From an uncultured Bilophila sp. (lineage in GTDB: Bacteria > Desulfobacterota > Desulfovibrionia > Desulfovibrionales > Desulfovibrionaceae): a stretch of DNA of 64,000 nt. The DNA lies in NCBI GenBank assembly GCA_910585945.1, contig CAJUHZ010000009.1, positions 1 through 64,000 on the forward strand. Reading direction: 5' to 3'. The position numbers were made by a program, and so were the translations under genes. Shown here piece by piece: positions 51,753 through 60,116 of the stretch. Position 1 is the stretch's first letter. The number at the start of each line of letters is the position of its first letter. The notes under the pieces were generated by a model that worked only from the letters and a program-made list of their open reading frames with translations, ran no database searches and was not told the origin of the DNA.

Positions 51753-53159
51753 CTATTTGTCCCAGTGAACGCGGCGCTCCCGGTACACGCTGTCAAAGCG
51801 GTCCAGATCGGCCTGCTCGGCCGGAGTACGGGCATTGGCGCGGGCCTGCTCCAGCCAGGAGTCCGTTTTTTTCCTGTCGTTCCGGTACAGGGCGCTGTAG
51901 GCAAGGTGCAAAAAGCCCTGGAAGGGCTGCCCGCCCTCGCCAAGCGAACGCCCGTAATAGTAGTGCAGTTCCGCATCTTCGGGCAGGCGGCGCAGGAGAC
52001 GCTCATAGTAGGCGTGCGCCGCGCGGCGATCGCCTGCCGCGCTGAGCAGGCGCGCGTAATAGAACTGGGCCATGAGATCGTCGGGATCAAGGGCCAGCGC
52101 CCGCTTGAGCAACGTCGCGGCTTTCGGATCGCCCACGCTGTAGTAAAAATGCCCGGCCTCGCGCCAGACAAGCGGATCGCCGGGAGCACAGGCCAGCGCC
52201 GCGTCAAAGGCCGCCCGCGCCTCCTTCACCTGATTGCGTCGCTCCGCCAGAATGCCGCGCCCCATGCTGGCCAGACAATCCGTGGCGGGCGCGCGCATGA
52301 AGAGGCGGGACGCCGCTTCCGGTTCGCCGTATCTGGCCCAGATAAGCGTTTTCACACGCTTGAAGCGAGCGTCGTCCTGCGGCCGGGCGCGCACCGCCGC
52401 CGGCATCCCGGCGATGCGGGCGTGGATCTCGTTGACGCGGCTCCCCACATCGGGGTGGGTGGAAAGATACTCGGGGATATCAATCCCCGTGTTCCACTGC
52501 TTGCGCCGGATCTTTTCAAACGCGGTCTGGAGGCCGCTCGGGTTGAAGCCGGCTTTCACCAGATACTGGAGACCGATCTCGTCGGCTTCGGTTTCGTCCA
52601 TGCGGCTGTAGTTGAGCATGGCGGTCTGGCCGGCGGCCATGCTGCCGGCGAGCATGGCTCCCGAACCGGATCCGCCCCCCAGAAACGCGCTGGCCAGCGC
52701 CCCTACCAGGCTCGCCAGAGTCACCGCGCGCGAGCGTTCCATGCGGCTTGCAATGTGACGTTGCGTGACGTGCGCCAGCTCGTGCGCGATCACGCCGGCC
52801 AGTTCGGACTCGTGCTCAAGCTGCATGACAAGCCCGGTCTGCACAAATACATAGCCGCCGGGCACGGCAAAGGCGTTCATGGTCGGGTGCAAAAGGACAT
52901 TGGCGTTGAAGGGAAACGCCTGGGGCGGCATGGCCTTTTGCAGGCGATCCACAATGGACTGAACGTAGAGTTTGACCTCCGGGTCCTCGATCAGGGGCAT
53001 ACGGGAACGAACCAGAACATCAAACTTGCGCCCGAGTTCCTGCTCGTCCTTGACGCCAAAGCTGCCGAACAGACCGGCGGCGGAAACCGCCGGCCCGTTC
53101 AGCGTGAGGCACATCCCCAAAAGACACGTCAGAACAATCCGGCTCAGGCGATATCCCAT
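51753..53159 (-). CDS. BepA-like periplasmic M48 metalloprotease with TPR domain
   Basis: Probable outer-membrane protein assembly quality-control protease. A signal peptide spans about residues 1-27. HELAH at 126-130 is the zinc motif, and DETEADEIGLQYLVKAGF near 188 gives the third ligand. The C-terminal 190 residues form TPR helices (RALALDPDDLMAQFYYARLL). 468 residues, close to E. coli BepA. It overlaps the end of cysS by 16 bases, so both are one transcript. The stop codon is the edge of an R2 repeat. Confidence 0.92.
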   Translation of the reverse strand: MGYRLSRIVLTCLLGMCLTLNGPAVSAAGLFGSFGVKDEQELGRKFDVLVRSRMPLIEDPEVKLYVQSIVDRLQKAMPPQAFPFNANVLLHPTMNAFAVPGGYVFVQTGLVMQLEHESELAGVIAHELAHVTQRHIASRMERSRAVTLASLVGALASAFLGGGSGSGAMLAGSMAAGQTAMLNYSRMDETEADEIGLQYLVKAGFNPSGLQTAFEKIRRKQWNTGIDIPEYLSTHPDVGSRVNEIHARIAGMPAAVRARPQDDARFKRVKTLIWARYGEPEAASRLFMRAPATDCLASMGRGILAERRNQVKEARAAFDAALACAPGDPLVWREAGHFYYSVGDPKAATLLKRALALDPDDLMAQFYYARLLSAAGDRRAAHAYYERLLRRLPEDAELHYYYGRSLGEGGQPFQGFLHLAYSALYRNDRKKTDSWLEQARANARTPAEQADLDRFDSVYRERRVHWDK

Positions 53160-54616
53160 ACCGGGCCTTCCGGAGTATCGCGCACCTCCACCCCGAGGGC
53201 GGCCAGTTCGTCCCGGGCGGCGTCGGCGCGGGCGAAATCGCGGGCGGCCCTGGCCTGTTGCCGTTCACCGATCAGACGTTCGACTTCGGTGACATTGACG
53301 CCCTTGCGCCGCGCGCGCATGGCATGGAGCGAGGCGAGAAAGGCCGCCGGCTCCTGACCGAAAAGACCCAGGAGGGCGTCCCATTTCTCCGTAGCCGTGC
53401 GGAAGAGCGCCAGAACTTCCCGCCCTTCCGGCACGGCGCGCAGGGTTTTGTCGTCCAGCACGCGCCCGGCCGCACGCGTCATGGAAAAGAGATGCCCCAG
53501 GGCGGCGGCGGTGTTGCAGTCGTCTTCCAGCGCTTCCATGAACGCCGCATCAAGCGCGGCCACTTCGTTCTTCAACTCGGCAAGCTGCGTGAGGGCGGCA
53601 GGCGTCGCCTTTTTCCCGCTTTCGGCGGCCAGCGCCTGATCCGTGGCGCGCAGGCACTCGTAGACGCGCTTTTGCCCACGCTCGGCCTCGTCCATGTTCG
53701 CAAGGGAAAAATCAATGGGGCTGCGGTAGTGCTTGCCCACAAGGAAAAAGCGGAGGGTTTCCGGCAGGTAGGATTCCAGAATATCGCGGATCGTCTGGAA
53801 GTTCCCGAGAGATTTGGACATTTTTTCGGAATTCACCTGCACAAAGCCGTTGTGCATCCATACCCTGGCCAAAGGCTTGTCGAGCGCGGCTTCCGTCTGG
53901 GCGATTTCATTCTCATGATGGGGAAAAATGAGATCCAGCCCCCCGCCGTGGATATCCAGAGGCAGGGGCAAATACTTCTCGCTCATGGCCGAGCATTCGA
54001 TGTGCCAGCCCGGCCGCCCATGCCCCCACGGGCTTTCCCACCACGGCTCGCCCGGCTTGGCCGCTTTCCACAGCGCGAAATCAAGCGGATCTTCCTTGTC
54101 CTCCCCGGGCATGACGCGAGCGCCGGCCCGCAGATCGTCCGGACTCCGGCCGGAAAGCTTGCCATACCCGGAAAAGGACCGAACGCGGAAATACACATCC
54201 CCCGAAGGAACGGCGTAGGCCTTGCCTCTGGCCAGAAGCGTCCGGCACAGGTCGATCATGTCGGTGATATGTTCAGTGGCCCTGGGTTCCACATCGGCCC
54301 GGCGCACCCCGAGCCGATCCATATCTTCATGAAACGCCTCGATGTAGGCGGCGGCCACCTCTTCGCTGGATCGCCCTTCCTCATTGGCCCGGTTGATGAT
54401 TTTGTCGTCCACGTCCGTAAAGTTGCGGACAAAGGTGACTTCGTAACCCTTGAAGCGCAGGAGCCGCACCAGCACGTCGAACGCCACGGCGGAACGGGCG
54501 TGGCCGATGTGCGAGAGCGCGTAGGCCGTGATGCCGCATGCGTACAGGCCCACCTTGCCGGGCCGGACGGGCGTGAAGGGTTCCTTGCGTCGGGTCATGG
54601 TGTTGTAAAACTGCAT
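53144..54616 (-). CDS. cysS: Cysteinyl-tRNA synthetase
   Basis: Class I synthetase charging tRNA-Cys. GLYACGITAYALSHIGHARS holds the zinc Cys and the HIGH motif; WHIECSAM and HGGGLDLIFPHHENEIAQTE give more zinc ligands; KMSKSLGNF is the KMSKS loop. 490 residues. ATG 54616 has GGGAG seven bases upstream; ATG 54628 is less likely. rpiB lies upstream, separated by an R2 fragment. Confidence 0.97.
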   Translation of the reverse strand: MQFYNTMTRRKEPFTPVRPGKVGLYACGITAYALSHIGHARSAVAFDVLVRLLRFKGYEVTFVRNFTDVDDKIINRANEEGRSSEEVAAAYIEAFHEDMDRLGVRRADVEPRATEHITDMIDLCRTLLARGKAYAVPSGDVYFRVRSFSGYGKLSGRSPDDLRAGARVMPGEDKEDPLDFALWKAAKPGEPWWESPWGHGRPGWHIECSAMSEKYLPLPLDIHGGGLDLIFPHHENEIAQTEAALDKPLARVWMHNGFVQVNSEKMSKSLGNFQTIRDILESYLPETLRFFLVGKHYRSPIDFSLANMDEAERGQKRVYECLRATDQALAAESGKKATPAALTQLAELKNEVAALDAAFMEALEDDCNTAAALGHLFSMTRAAGRVLDDKTLRAVPEGREVLALFRTATEKWDALLGLFGQEPAAFLASLHAMRARRKGVNVTEVERLIGERQQARAARDFARADAARDELAALGVEVRDTPEGPVWDIA

Positions 54617-54639
54617 GGCGACTCCCAATGTCTGATCGC

Positions 54640-54729
54640 AAACAGTTCGCGCATGGTCATGCGTGAACTGTCGTGCAGGATCGTTCGTGAAAAAACGTGG
54701 TTTTTCTTCCGGTCACGGCGGTTGCGCCG
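54640..54729 (+). repeat. R2 repeat, variant partial copy
   Basis: H1 here is ACAGTTCGCGCATG / CATGCGTGAACTGT, a 14-bp stem unrelated in sequence to other H1 stems, followed by GCAGGATCGTTCGTG, H2 GAAAAA/TTTTTC around ACGTGG, and H3 CGGCG/CGCCG. H4 and H5 are missing. H3 ends on the rpiB stop codon. Confidence 0.72.
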
Positions 54730-55173
54730 CTACGCGCGCGGCGCGGCGTCGAACAGATCGATGCGGCGCTGATGCCGCCCGCCTTCAAACGGTGTGGACA
54801 GAAAAAGATCAACCATTCCCAGCGCCACACCCGGCCCCGTGACCCGTTCCCCAAGGCAGAGCACGTTTGCGTCGTTGTGCTGGCGCGTCGCCCGCGCCTG
54901 AAACTCGCACGCGCACAGCGCGGCGCGGATGCCGGGGAAACGGTTGGCCGCCATGCTCATGCCCACGCCCGTGCCGCAGACAAGAATGCCGAAACTCCCG
55001 GCATCTTCCAGCACCTTTTCGCATACCTTCCGCGCGAAGACCGGATAATCGCACGACTCCGGCGAATCCGGTCCCAAATCCCGCACTTCGTGTCCGTTCT
55101 CCCGCAAATGCCGCGCGATGAGGCCGCGCAGGCCAAAACCCGCATGATCCGAACCCATGTACACAAGAGCCAT
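54730..55173 (-). CDS. rpiB: Ribose-5-phosphate isomerase B
   Basis: Interconverts ribose 5-phosphate and ribulose 5-phosphate. YMGSDHAGFGLRGLIARHL at the N-terminus, DYPVFARKVCEKV with the catalytic-side residues, GILVCGTGVGMSMAANRFPG and CEFQARATRQHNDANVLCLG are the LacA/RpiB signatures. 147 residues. AGGAA lies before the start. Confidence 0.96.
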   Translation of the reverse strand: MALVYMGSDHAGFGLRGLIARHLRENGHEVRDLGPDSPESCDYPVFARKVCEKVLEDAGSFGILVCGTGVGMSMAANRFPGIRAALCACEFQARATRQHNDANVLCLGERVTGPGVALGMVDLFLSTPFEGGRHQRRIDLFDAAPRA

Positions 55174-55227
55174 TTCGTCTGTTCCTGCCCTGTCTGAAGG
55201 AGGTTGAGAGGTTGAAAGGGGAAATGT

Positions 55228-55260
55228 GAAGTCATTTCATATGAATCATGAAATGACTTC
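55228..55260. repeat. Solitary R2 H5 palindrome
   Basis: GAAGTCATTTCAT (55228-55240) and ATGAAATGACTTC (55248-55260) form a perfect 13-bp stem with a 7-base loop. It is the H5 part of R2 standing alone, upstream of rpiB. Confidence 0.8.
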
Positions 55261-55284
55261 CGGATGGTTCCACTCGCAGAATGC

Positions 55285-55362
55285 CAGGAGCGCCCTTCAT
55301 GAAGACGCCGACCGCGAAAAGCCGTTTTTTCCGGCAGGCGGGTTCATGAGGGCTGACCCTGG
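55285..55362 (-). repeat. R1 repeat, internal-deletion derivative
   Basis: Keeps both ends of the minus-oriented copy at 50151-50301 (CCGCGAAAAGCCGTTT-TTCCGG on one side, AGGCGGGTTCATGA and GGGCTGACCC on the other) but lacks the middle, so it is about half length. Its end supplies the last codons and the TGA of the small membrane protein gene. Confidence 0.7.
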
Positions 55363-55727
55363 CATGGAGCGCTGTCTTCCAGAAAGCCCGCCGGCAGATG
55401 CTGACGCAGGGCCTTCATGCCGGCAAGGCGGCGCGCCGCGCGCTCGTCCTCGACGTGGCGCAAATCGCTTTCCAGCAGCTCCAGATCGCCGTTCACCTGT
55501 TCGCGCCTGGGATCAGCCAGAGTGGCAAGACGGGCAAGTTCGCCGTGCAGGGCATCGCGCCGCCGGCGCATGGCGCGGATGCGCCCCCAGTACGCGAAAT
55601 CCGGCCCGAGCAGCCAGGCCGTTTCATACCCGAGAACCCACAAGCCGCTGTAAACAACCACAAGCACCGCCCGGCCGCGCTCCAGCACCCCGGCGATCCG
55701 GCCGAAAAGCGAATTTCCCTTTTTCAT
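55344..55727 (-). CDS. Small membrane protein with coiled-coil tail
   Basis: 127 residues. One hydrophobic helix near 20-42 (AVLVVVYSGLWVLGYETAWLLG) is followed by a charged helical region with RRRRDALHGELARLATLADP and LELLESDLRHVEDERAARRL. No family recognised. AAGGAT lies seven bases before ATG 55727. It is the last gene of rpoH, TPR lipoprotein, LolB-like lipoprotein, this gene. The final six codons (CQGQPS) and stop come from an R1 end, so the original C-terminus may have been cut. Confidence 0.65.
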   Translation of the reverse strand: MKKGNSLFGRIAGVLERGRAVLVVVYSGLWVLGYETAWLLGPDFAYWGRIRAMRRRRDALHGELARLATLADPRREQVNGDLELLESDLRHVEDERAARRLAGMKALRQHLPAGFLEDSAPCQGQPS

Positions 55728-55760
55728 CGAACTATCCTTTGGCATCTGAAAAATCATCCG

Positions 55761-56672
55761 TCAGCGCCCTTCCCGCACGGGTTCGATCCGTACCCCCGGC
55801 GGCAACTTCAGGGCAAGTTGATCCGCTGTGAAATGTTGCGCCGGCTGTTCGCGCTTTTTCACCAGCACGACGGCGGATCGTCCCTGTGCGTCGACAAGGC
55901 GGAGAGTGCGCGGGAGGGGATCGCCGGTCTCGCTCCCGGCGCTGTCGCCGGCATAGTCGAGTTCCATGCTCCAGCCCCGCTCCCCCTGTTCCCGCCAGCG
56001 CACGGGCAGGCCGTCCGGCCGCAATTCAAGCGTGCCGGCGCGTTCGTTCCCTTCAAGCGCGTAGGTCACATTGCCGTCGTGAACGCCAAGCGCCCGTCCG
56101 TTTCCGGCCCGGCCGAACACCTCATGGAAGCGCCCCCGGAGCAGAGCCGACAGATCGCGGAGACCAAACGGCGCGGGCAGCCCCATATTGAGCCGCACCC
56201 GTCCCCTGCCTGTATAGGTCACGGCCCTGTTTTCGCGCGGCGAAAAGGCCATGAATTCGCCCGGGGACTCGCGCAGGCGCGCCACTACCGTACCGAAGCC
56301 GGCCATGACGTCAAGCCGGACAGGGCCGAAAACCGCCGGGTCCGCCCCAAGCGCCCCAGACTCCCCAGACGCGCGGGAGGCGCGCGGAGTCTCGCCGTTG
56401 CTCCACACCACTCCCGTCACGCGCCGCGTGTCGCCCTCCTGCCCGATGCGCATGCTTACGCCAATGCGATAGGGGCCTTCCTCGGCCTCGCGGGCCTCCG
56501 CATAGGCGTTGTACGCCGCCCATACCGACGCGGCCTGCTCGTCGGACACGGGACCGGGCGCGACGACAGATGGCCCCTGCCGCCCCGCCGTGCAGGCGGA
56601 AAGAGCAAGGCAGCACACCATGAAAAGCCATACGATCCCCTGGCGGGAAAACATGGACAGAAGCGCGCTCAT
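55761..56672 (-). CDS. LolB-like outer-membrane lipoprotein
   Basis: 303 residues with a lipoprotein signal ending LALSAC (Cys about residue 27). The mature part has alternating strands (GPYRIGVSMRIGQEGDTRRVTG, RLDVMAGFGTVVARLRES, FMAFSPRENRAVTYTG) like the half-barrel of LolB/LolA and DUF4292 proteins, which carry lipoproteins to the outer membrane. Identity is by fold pattern and position. It starts one base after the TPR lipoprotein stop, so translation is coupled. Confidence 0.6.
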   Translation of the reverse strand: MSALLSMFSRQGIVWLFMVCCLALSACTAGRQGPSVVAPGPVSDEQAASVWAAYNAYAEAREAEEGPYRIGVSMRIGQEGDTRRVTGVVWSNGETPRASRASGESGALGADPAVFGPVRLDVMAGFGTVVARLRESPGEFMAFSPRENRAVTYTGRGRVRLNMGLPAPFGLRDLSALLRGRFHEVFGRAGNGRALGVHDGNVTYALEGNERAGTLELRPDGLPVRWREQGERGWSMELDYAGDSAGSETGDPLPRTLRLVDAQGRSAVVLVKKREQPAQHFTADQLALKLPPGVRIEPVREGR

Positions 56673-56673
56673 G

Positions 56674-58371
56674 CTACTTCCCCTCCAGCTTCGAGCGGAT
56701 CACGGCGGGATCGGCCGGATCCAGCCCCAGCGCCCTGCTCCAGGCGCGCCGGGCTTCACCGTGGCCGCCGTGCGCGGCGGCGATATCGCCGTAATGATCC
56801 CATATGGCCCATTCATCCCCCCCGGGCAGGGCCACGGCGCGGCGAATGTTCGTCAGCGCGTCCCTGATCCTGCCCTTGCGGAACTGCGCCCAGGCCAGGG
56901 AATCAAGAATATAGGCCTGTTCGGGAGCCAGCCGCACGGCTTTTTCCAGAAGCTCCAGAGCACGATCCAGGTCACGGTTCGCGTCGGCCAGCGTGTAGCC
57001 GATGTAGTTCAGGGCCTGATGATTGTCCGGAGCCGCCTTGAGCAGGCTTTCCATTGCGGCCAGCGCCTCCTCCTTGCGATCCAGCAGATCCAGAACGGAC
57101 CCCCGCAGAAAGAGCAGATCCTGATCTTCGGGCCAGTCCCGCAACGCCTCGTCCGTAACGGCAAGCGCCTCGTCCCGCCGTCCGGCCGAAAGCAGAAGGT
57201 GGACCTCCATCAGCCGCAGTTCGCGTTCGCCGGGGAAAATCTTTTCGCCCTCGCGCACAACGCTCAGGGCATCATCCGTGCGTCCGTCCTCGTGCAGAAG
57301 CTGGGCGCGAAGACGCAACGCCCGGTCGTAAAACCGGTTGGCCGGCGTGATGCGGCCGAGGCATTCCAGCGTCTTGGCCTTGTCCTGCCCCGCCTCGTAG
57401 GCCAGCGCCGCCAGATAGAAGTAAACTTCTTCGGGCGCGCCGGGTTCCGCGCTTATGCTCAGAAGCAGGGCTTCCGCTTCCTTGAAGCGGCCGGCGTCCA
57501 GAAAAAGCGTGGCGGCCGCAAGCTGGAAGCCGAAACTCTCCGGCCCGGCCTTCACGCGCTCAAGCGCCCGCGCGGGACGCCCGGCCTTGATCTCCATTTC
57601 CACCAGACGCAGCCAGATATCCTGATTGCCCGGGTCCTGTTCAAGCACCCTGGCGTAAACGCCCGCAGCCTCCTCGCCCCGGCCGCGGCTTTCCAGCAAT
57701 CGGGCCAGTTCGATCCAGGCGTCTGAAAACTCGGGGCTTTCCTGCACCGCGCGACGCAACTGGCGGATGGCCTCCTCGGGCCGGTTCAGTTCGGCCAGGG
57801 CGCGCGCGTGGCAATACCGGCCGAAAGGCGTGCGCAGCCGTTCCGGCAGGGCGGAAAAAAAGGCGTCGGCCTCCTTGTGGCGGCCGATTTTCACATAAAG
57901 AATGCCGACTTCCTGCCGCGCCAGTTCCGACTGGGGATGCGCGGCCTGAAAATTGCGCATGATCTCGGCGGCCCTGGCGTTATCGCCCCCGTCAAGCGAT
58001 GTTTCCGCCAGCAGGAGGTGGAGTTCCAGGCTGTCGGGATGCAGCCTCACGGCTTTTTCCAGAATGGCGAGGGCGTCCTCCCGCTGCCGGTTCGTCATGA
58101 GCCACGCGGCGGCGTCGATAAAGGGTTGCGGCTGGGAGCCGCGCCGGGTGAAGATACCCGCCGCTTCGAGAACCCCGCCCTTGTCGTCATGCCGGATGGC
58201 CTGATCGAGCAGGAGCGTGGCGTAGGAAAGTTCGGCCTCGGGCGAGAGGTTCCATTCCACCGTGGCGGCGGAAGACGGATTCCGCACGCAGCCGATCAGA
58301 ATAAAGGCCGTCAGAACGAGCGCCCCCGAACAGGCGGGGCGGGCAGGGAAAGAAAAAAAACGACCACTCAT
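56674..58371 (-). CDS. TPR-repeat lipoprotein
   Basis: 565 residues. Lipoprotein signal with lipobox LIGC near residue 28, then about twelve tetratricopeptide repeats with the usual A-L-A/P pattern (for example AIRQLRRAVQESPEFSDAWIELA and ALAAMESLLKAAPDNHQALN). It is an envelope scaffold, perhaps for the LolB-like partner. ATG 58371 follows AAGAG by six bases; a TTG two codons earlier is unlikely. It begins 54 bases after rpoH. Confidence 0.85.
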   Translation of the reverse strand: MSGRFFSFPARPACSGALVLTAFILIGCVRNPSSAATVEWNLSPEAELSYATLLLDQAIRHDDKGGVLEAAGIFTRRGSQPQPFIDAAAWLMTNRQREDALAILEKAVRLHPDSLELHLLLAETSLDGGDNARAAEIMRNFQAAHPQSELARQEVGILYVKIGRHKEADAFFSALPERLRTPFGRYCHARALAELNRPEEAIRQLRRAVQESPEFSDAWIELARLLESRGRGEEAAGVYARVLEQDPGNQDIWLRLVEMEIKAGRPARALERVKAGPESFGFQLAAATLFLDAGRFKEAEALLLSISAEPGAPEEVYFYLAALAYEAGQDKAKTLECLGRITPANRFYDRALRLRAQLLHEDGRTDDALSVVREGEKIFPGERELRLMEVHLLLSAGRRDEALAVTDEALRDWPEDQDLLFLRGSVLDLLDRKEEALAAMESLLKAAPDNHQALNYIGYTLADANRDLDRALELLEKAVRLAPEQAYILDSLAWAQFRKGRIRDALTNIRRAVALPGGDEWAIWDHYGDIAAAHGGHGEARRAWSRALGLDPADPAVIRSKLEGK

Positions 58372-58425
58372 GAACAACTCTTGCCCGACAGGGGGCTGTT
58401 TGTGTCGCGTGCCGCGACGGCGCGC

Positions 58426-59775
58426 TCAATCGTGATTGATCCAGTCTTCGGAAAAATCTTCAATCCCCCCTGCAAGATGAGCGCGCAGCTTTTGCAGCAG
58501 CCTCGCCTCAAGCTGCCGCACGCGCTCGCGGGTGACGTTGTAGCGTTCGCCTATTTCGCGCAGGGTCACGGGATCATCCGTAAGCAGGCGATGCTGGAGG
58601 ATATACGCTTCTTTCTCAGAAAGCGACGGCAAAATTTCACGGATATGATCCTGAAGAAGTTCGGCAACTTCCTTGCCGGCGACCCCTTCCTCCACGCCCG
58701 GACCGAGGGCCGGGAGGAAGTCCATGCGCGTGGCGCTCCCCGCCTCGTCACCGACGCTCATGTCAAGAGACATGTCGGAAGCGTCCAGGCGCTGCTGCAT
58801 TTCCACAATCTGGTCCTCCCCGACGCCCAGCCGTTCGGCCAGCACGGCCGCGTCGGGATCAAACCCTTCCGCCACAAGTTTCTGCCGCTCGCGGTTCAGA
58901 TTGTAGAACAGCTTGCGCTGGGCCTGCGTTGTGCCGATCTTCACCATGCGCCAGTTGTCCATGATGAACTTGAGGATGTAGGCGCGGATCCAGAAAGCGG
59001 CATAGTAGGAAAACTTGATGCCCTTGTCCGGGTCAAACTTGTGCACGGCGCGCATCAGCCCCACGTTGCCTTCCTGAACGAGATCGAGCACGTTCTGCAT
59101 CCAGCGGCGCTGAAAATCCATGGCGATCTTGACGACAAGACGCAGGTGCGAGGAGACAAGGCGAAACGCCGCGTCGCTGTCACCGGACTCGCGCACGCGC
59201 CTGGCCAGATCAAACTCCTCGTCCGGCTTCAGCAAGGGAAAGCGCCCCACTTCCCGAAGGTACAGGTGCAGCGAATCCTTGCCGGAAGAAAGCGAGGGCA
59301 GGTTGGACCGGGCCGGGGCCGGGAGAGCGCGCCCCTCATCCAGATCCGCCACGCTCACATCGTCCAGATCGTCCGGAACATCGGCGCCGTCCAGATCCCC
59401 GTCGGCAAGCTCGTCCATGTCGGTCACGTCGGCCATGTCTTCGGAGCCGGAGGCGTCGGCATCTTCCTCGTCTCCGTTTTCGACCGGATCCTCCGGTCGC
59501 TCCTCCGGGACCGGGCGGGCATCCCTGGGGCGACGGGCCGGGGCGGAGCGCTGTTTCCTTTCGCCGCGCTTCCGCGCGCCACGATCCGCGGCCGGCTCGG
59601 GCGGCAAAAGCTCGGGGATCACGCTCACCGGCCCGGCGTCGGGCAACACGGCGGGCACGGCAAGAGGCTCCGCCTCAAGAGCGGGGACAGACTTGCCGAG
59701 GGCGGTTTCCACATCCCCTGCCACAGTTTCGGCCCGCGTCTCGCCATTGGGCGGACGTTCCTGACGACGACTCAT
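58426..59775 (-). CDS. rpoH: RNA polymerase sigma factor of the RpoH group with long N-terminal extension
   Basis: Sigma-70-family factor. Regions 2 to 4 span about residue 167 to 449: SLHLYLREVGRFPLLKPDEE (1.2), AFRLVSSHLRLVVKIAMDFQ and VQEGNVGLMRAVHKFDPDKG (2.1-2.2), FSYYAAFWIRAYILKFIMDN (2.3-2.4), GTTQAQRKLFYNLNRERQKL, the RpoH-box-like block, and LREIGERYNVTRERVRQLEA (4.2). This last block before region 3 points to RpoH (heat shock) rather than RpoD or RpoS. The first 165 residues are an extra Pro/Glu/Asp-rich segment with a strongly acidic end; RpoH is normally about 285-300 residues. ATG 59775 has GAGAAAG upstream. Confidence 0.88.
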   Translation of the reverse strand: MSRRQERPPNGETRAETVAGDVETALGKSVPALEAEPLAVPAVLPDAGPVSVIPELLPPEPAADRGARKRGERKQRSAPARRPRDARPVPEERPEDPVENGDEEDADASGSEDMADVTDMDELADGDLDGADVPDDLDDVSVADLDEGRALPAPARSNLPSLSSGKDSLHLYLREVGRFPLLKPDEEFDLARRVRESGDSDAAFRLVSSHLRLVVKIAMDFQRRWMQNVLDLVQEGNVGLMRAVHKFDPDKGIKFSYYAAFWIRAYILKFIMDNWRMVKIGTTQAQRKLFYNLNRERQKLVAEGFDPDAAVLAERLGVGEDQIVEMQQRLDASDMSLDMSVGDEAGSATRMDFLPALGPGVEEGVAGKEVAELLQDHIREILPSLSEKEAYILQHRLLTDDPVTLREIGERYNVTRERVRQLEARLLQKLRAHLAGGIEDFSEDWINHD

Positions 59776-59923
59776 AACTTTCTCACCACTGTCTCGGGGC
59801 AAACACCCGAAAAATGTTTCCCGCTCGCCATGCTCGCGGCAACGGCGGCCGCGCCGGGCAGATGCCGGACGGATTCCGGAATCCGCCCCGGGGCATGCAG
59901 CGCGGCTTCCATTCTTGCGCCAT

Positions 59924-59950
59924 GCTATAGTGTTGCTTTCGCCTTTTCAA
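59924..59950 (-). promoter_or_regulatory. Weak candidate promoter of rpoH
   Basis: On the minus strand TTGAAA (59950-59945) is followed after 15 bases by TATAGC (59929-59924). Spacing is short. It is the best match in the 340-base gap between rpoH and the epimerase gene, which otherwise shows no gene. Confidence 0.3.
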
Positions 59951-60116
59951 CGATTTTCACCGGAGCGCCGCACCCCGGCTCCCCGCACGGCCGCTTTACA
60001 GCGACGCCCGGCAACGGTAGGGTCAGCCGCATGAAGCTGTTTGCCGCACGGCCGTTTTCCATGCGCCGTTCCGGCCCGACAATGTCCCGGAATCCTCCCG
60101 GATTATGGAGAACCCC

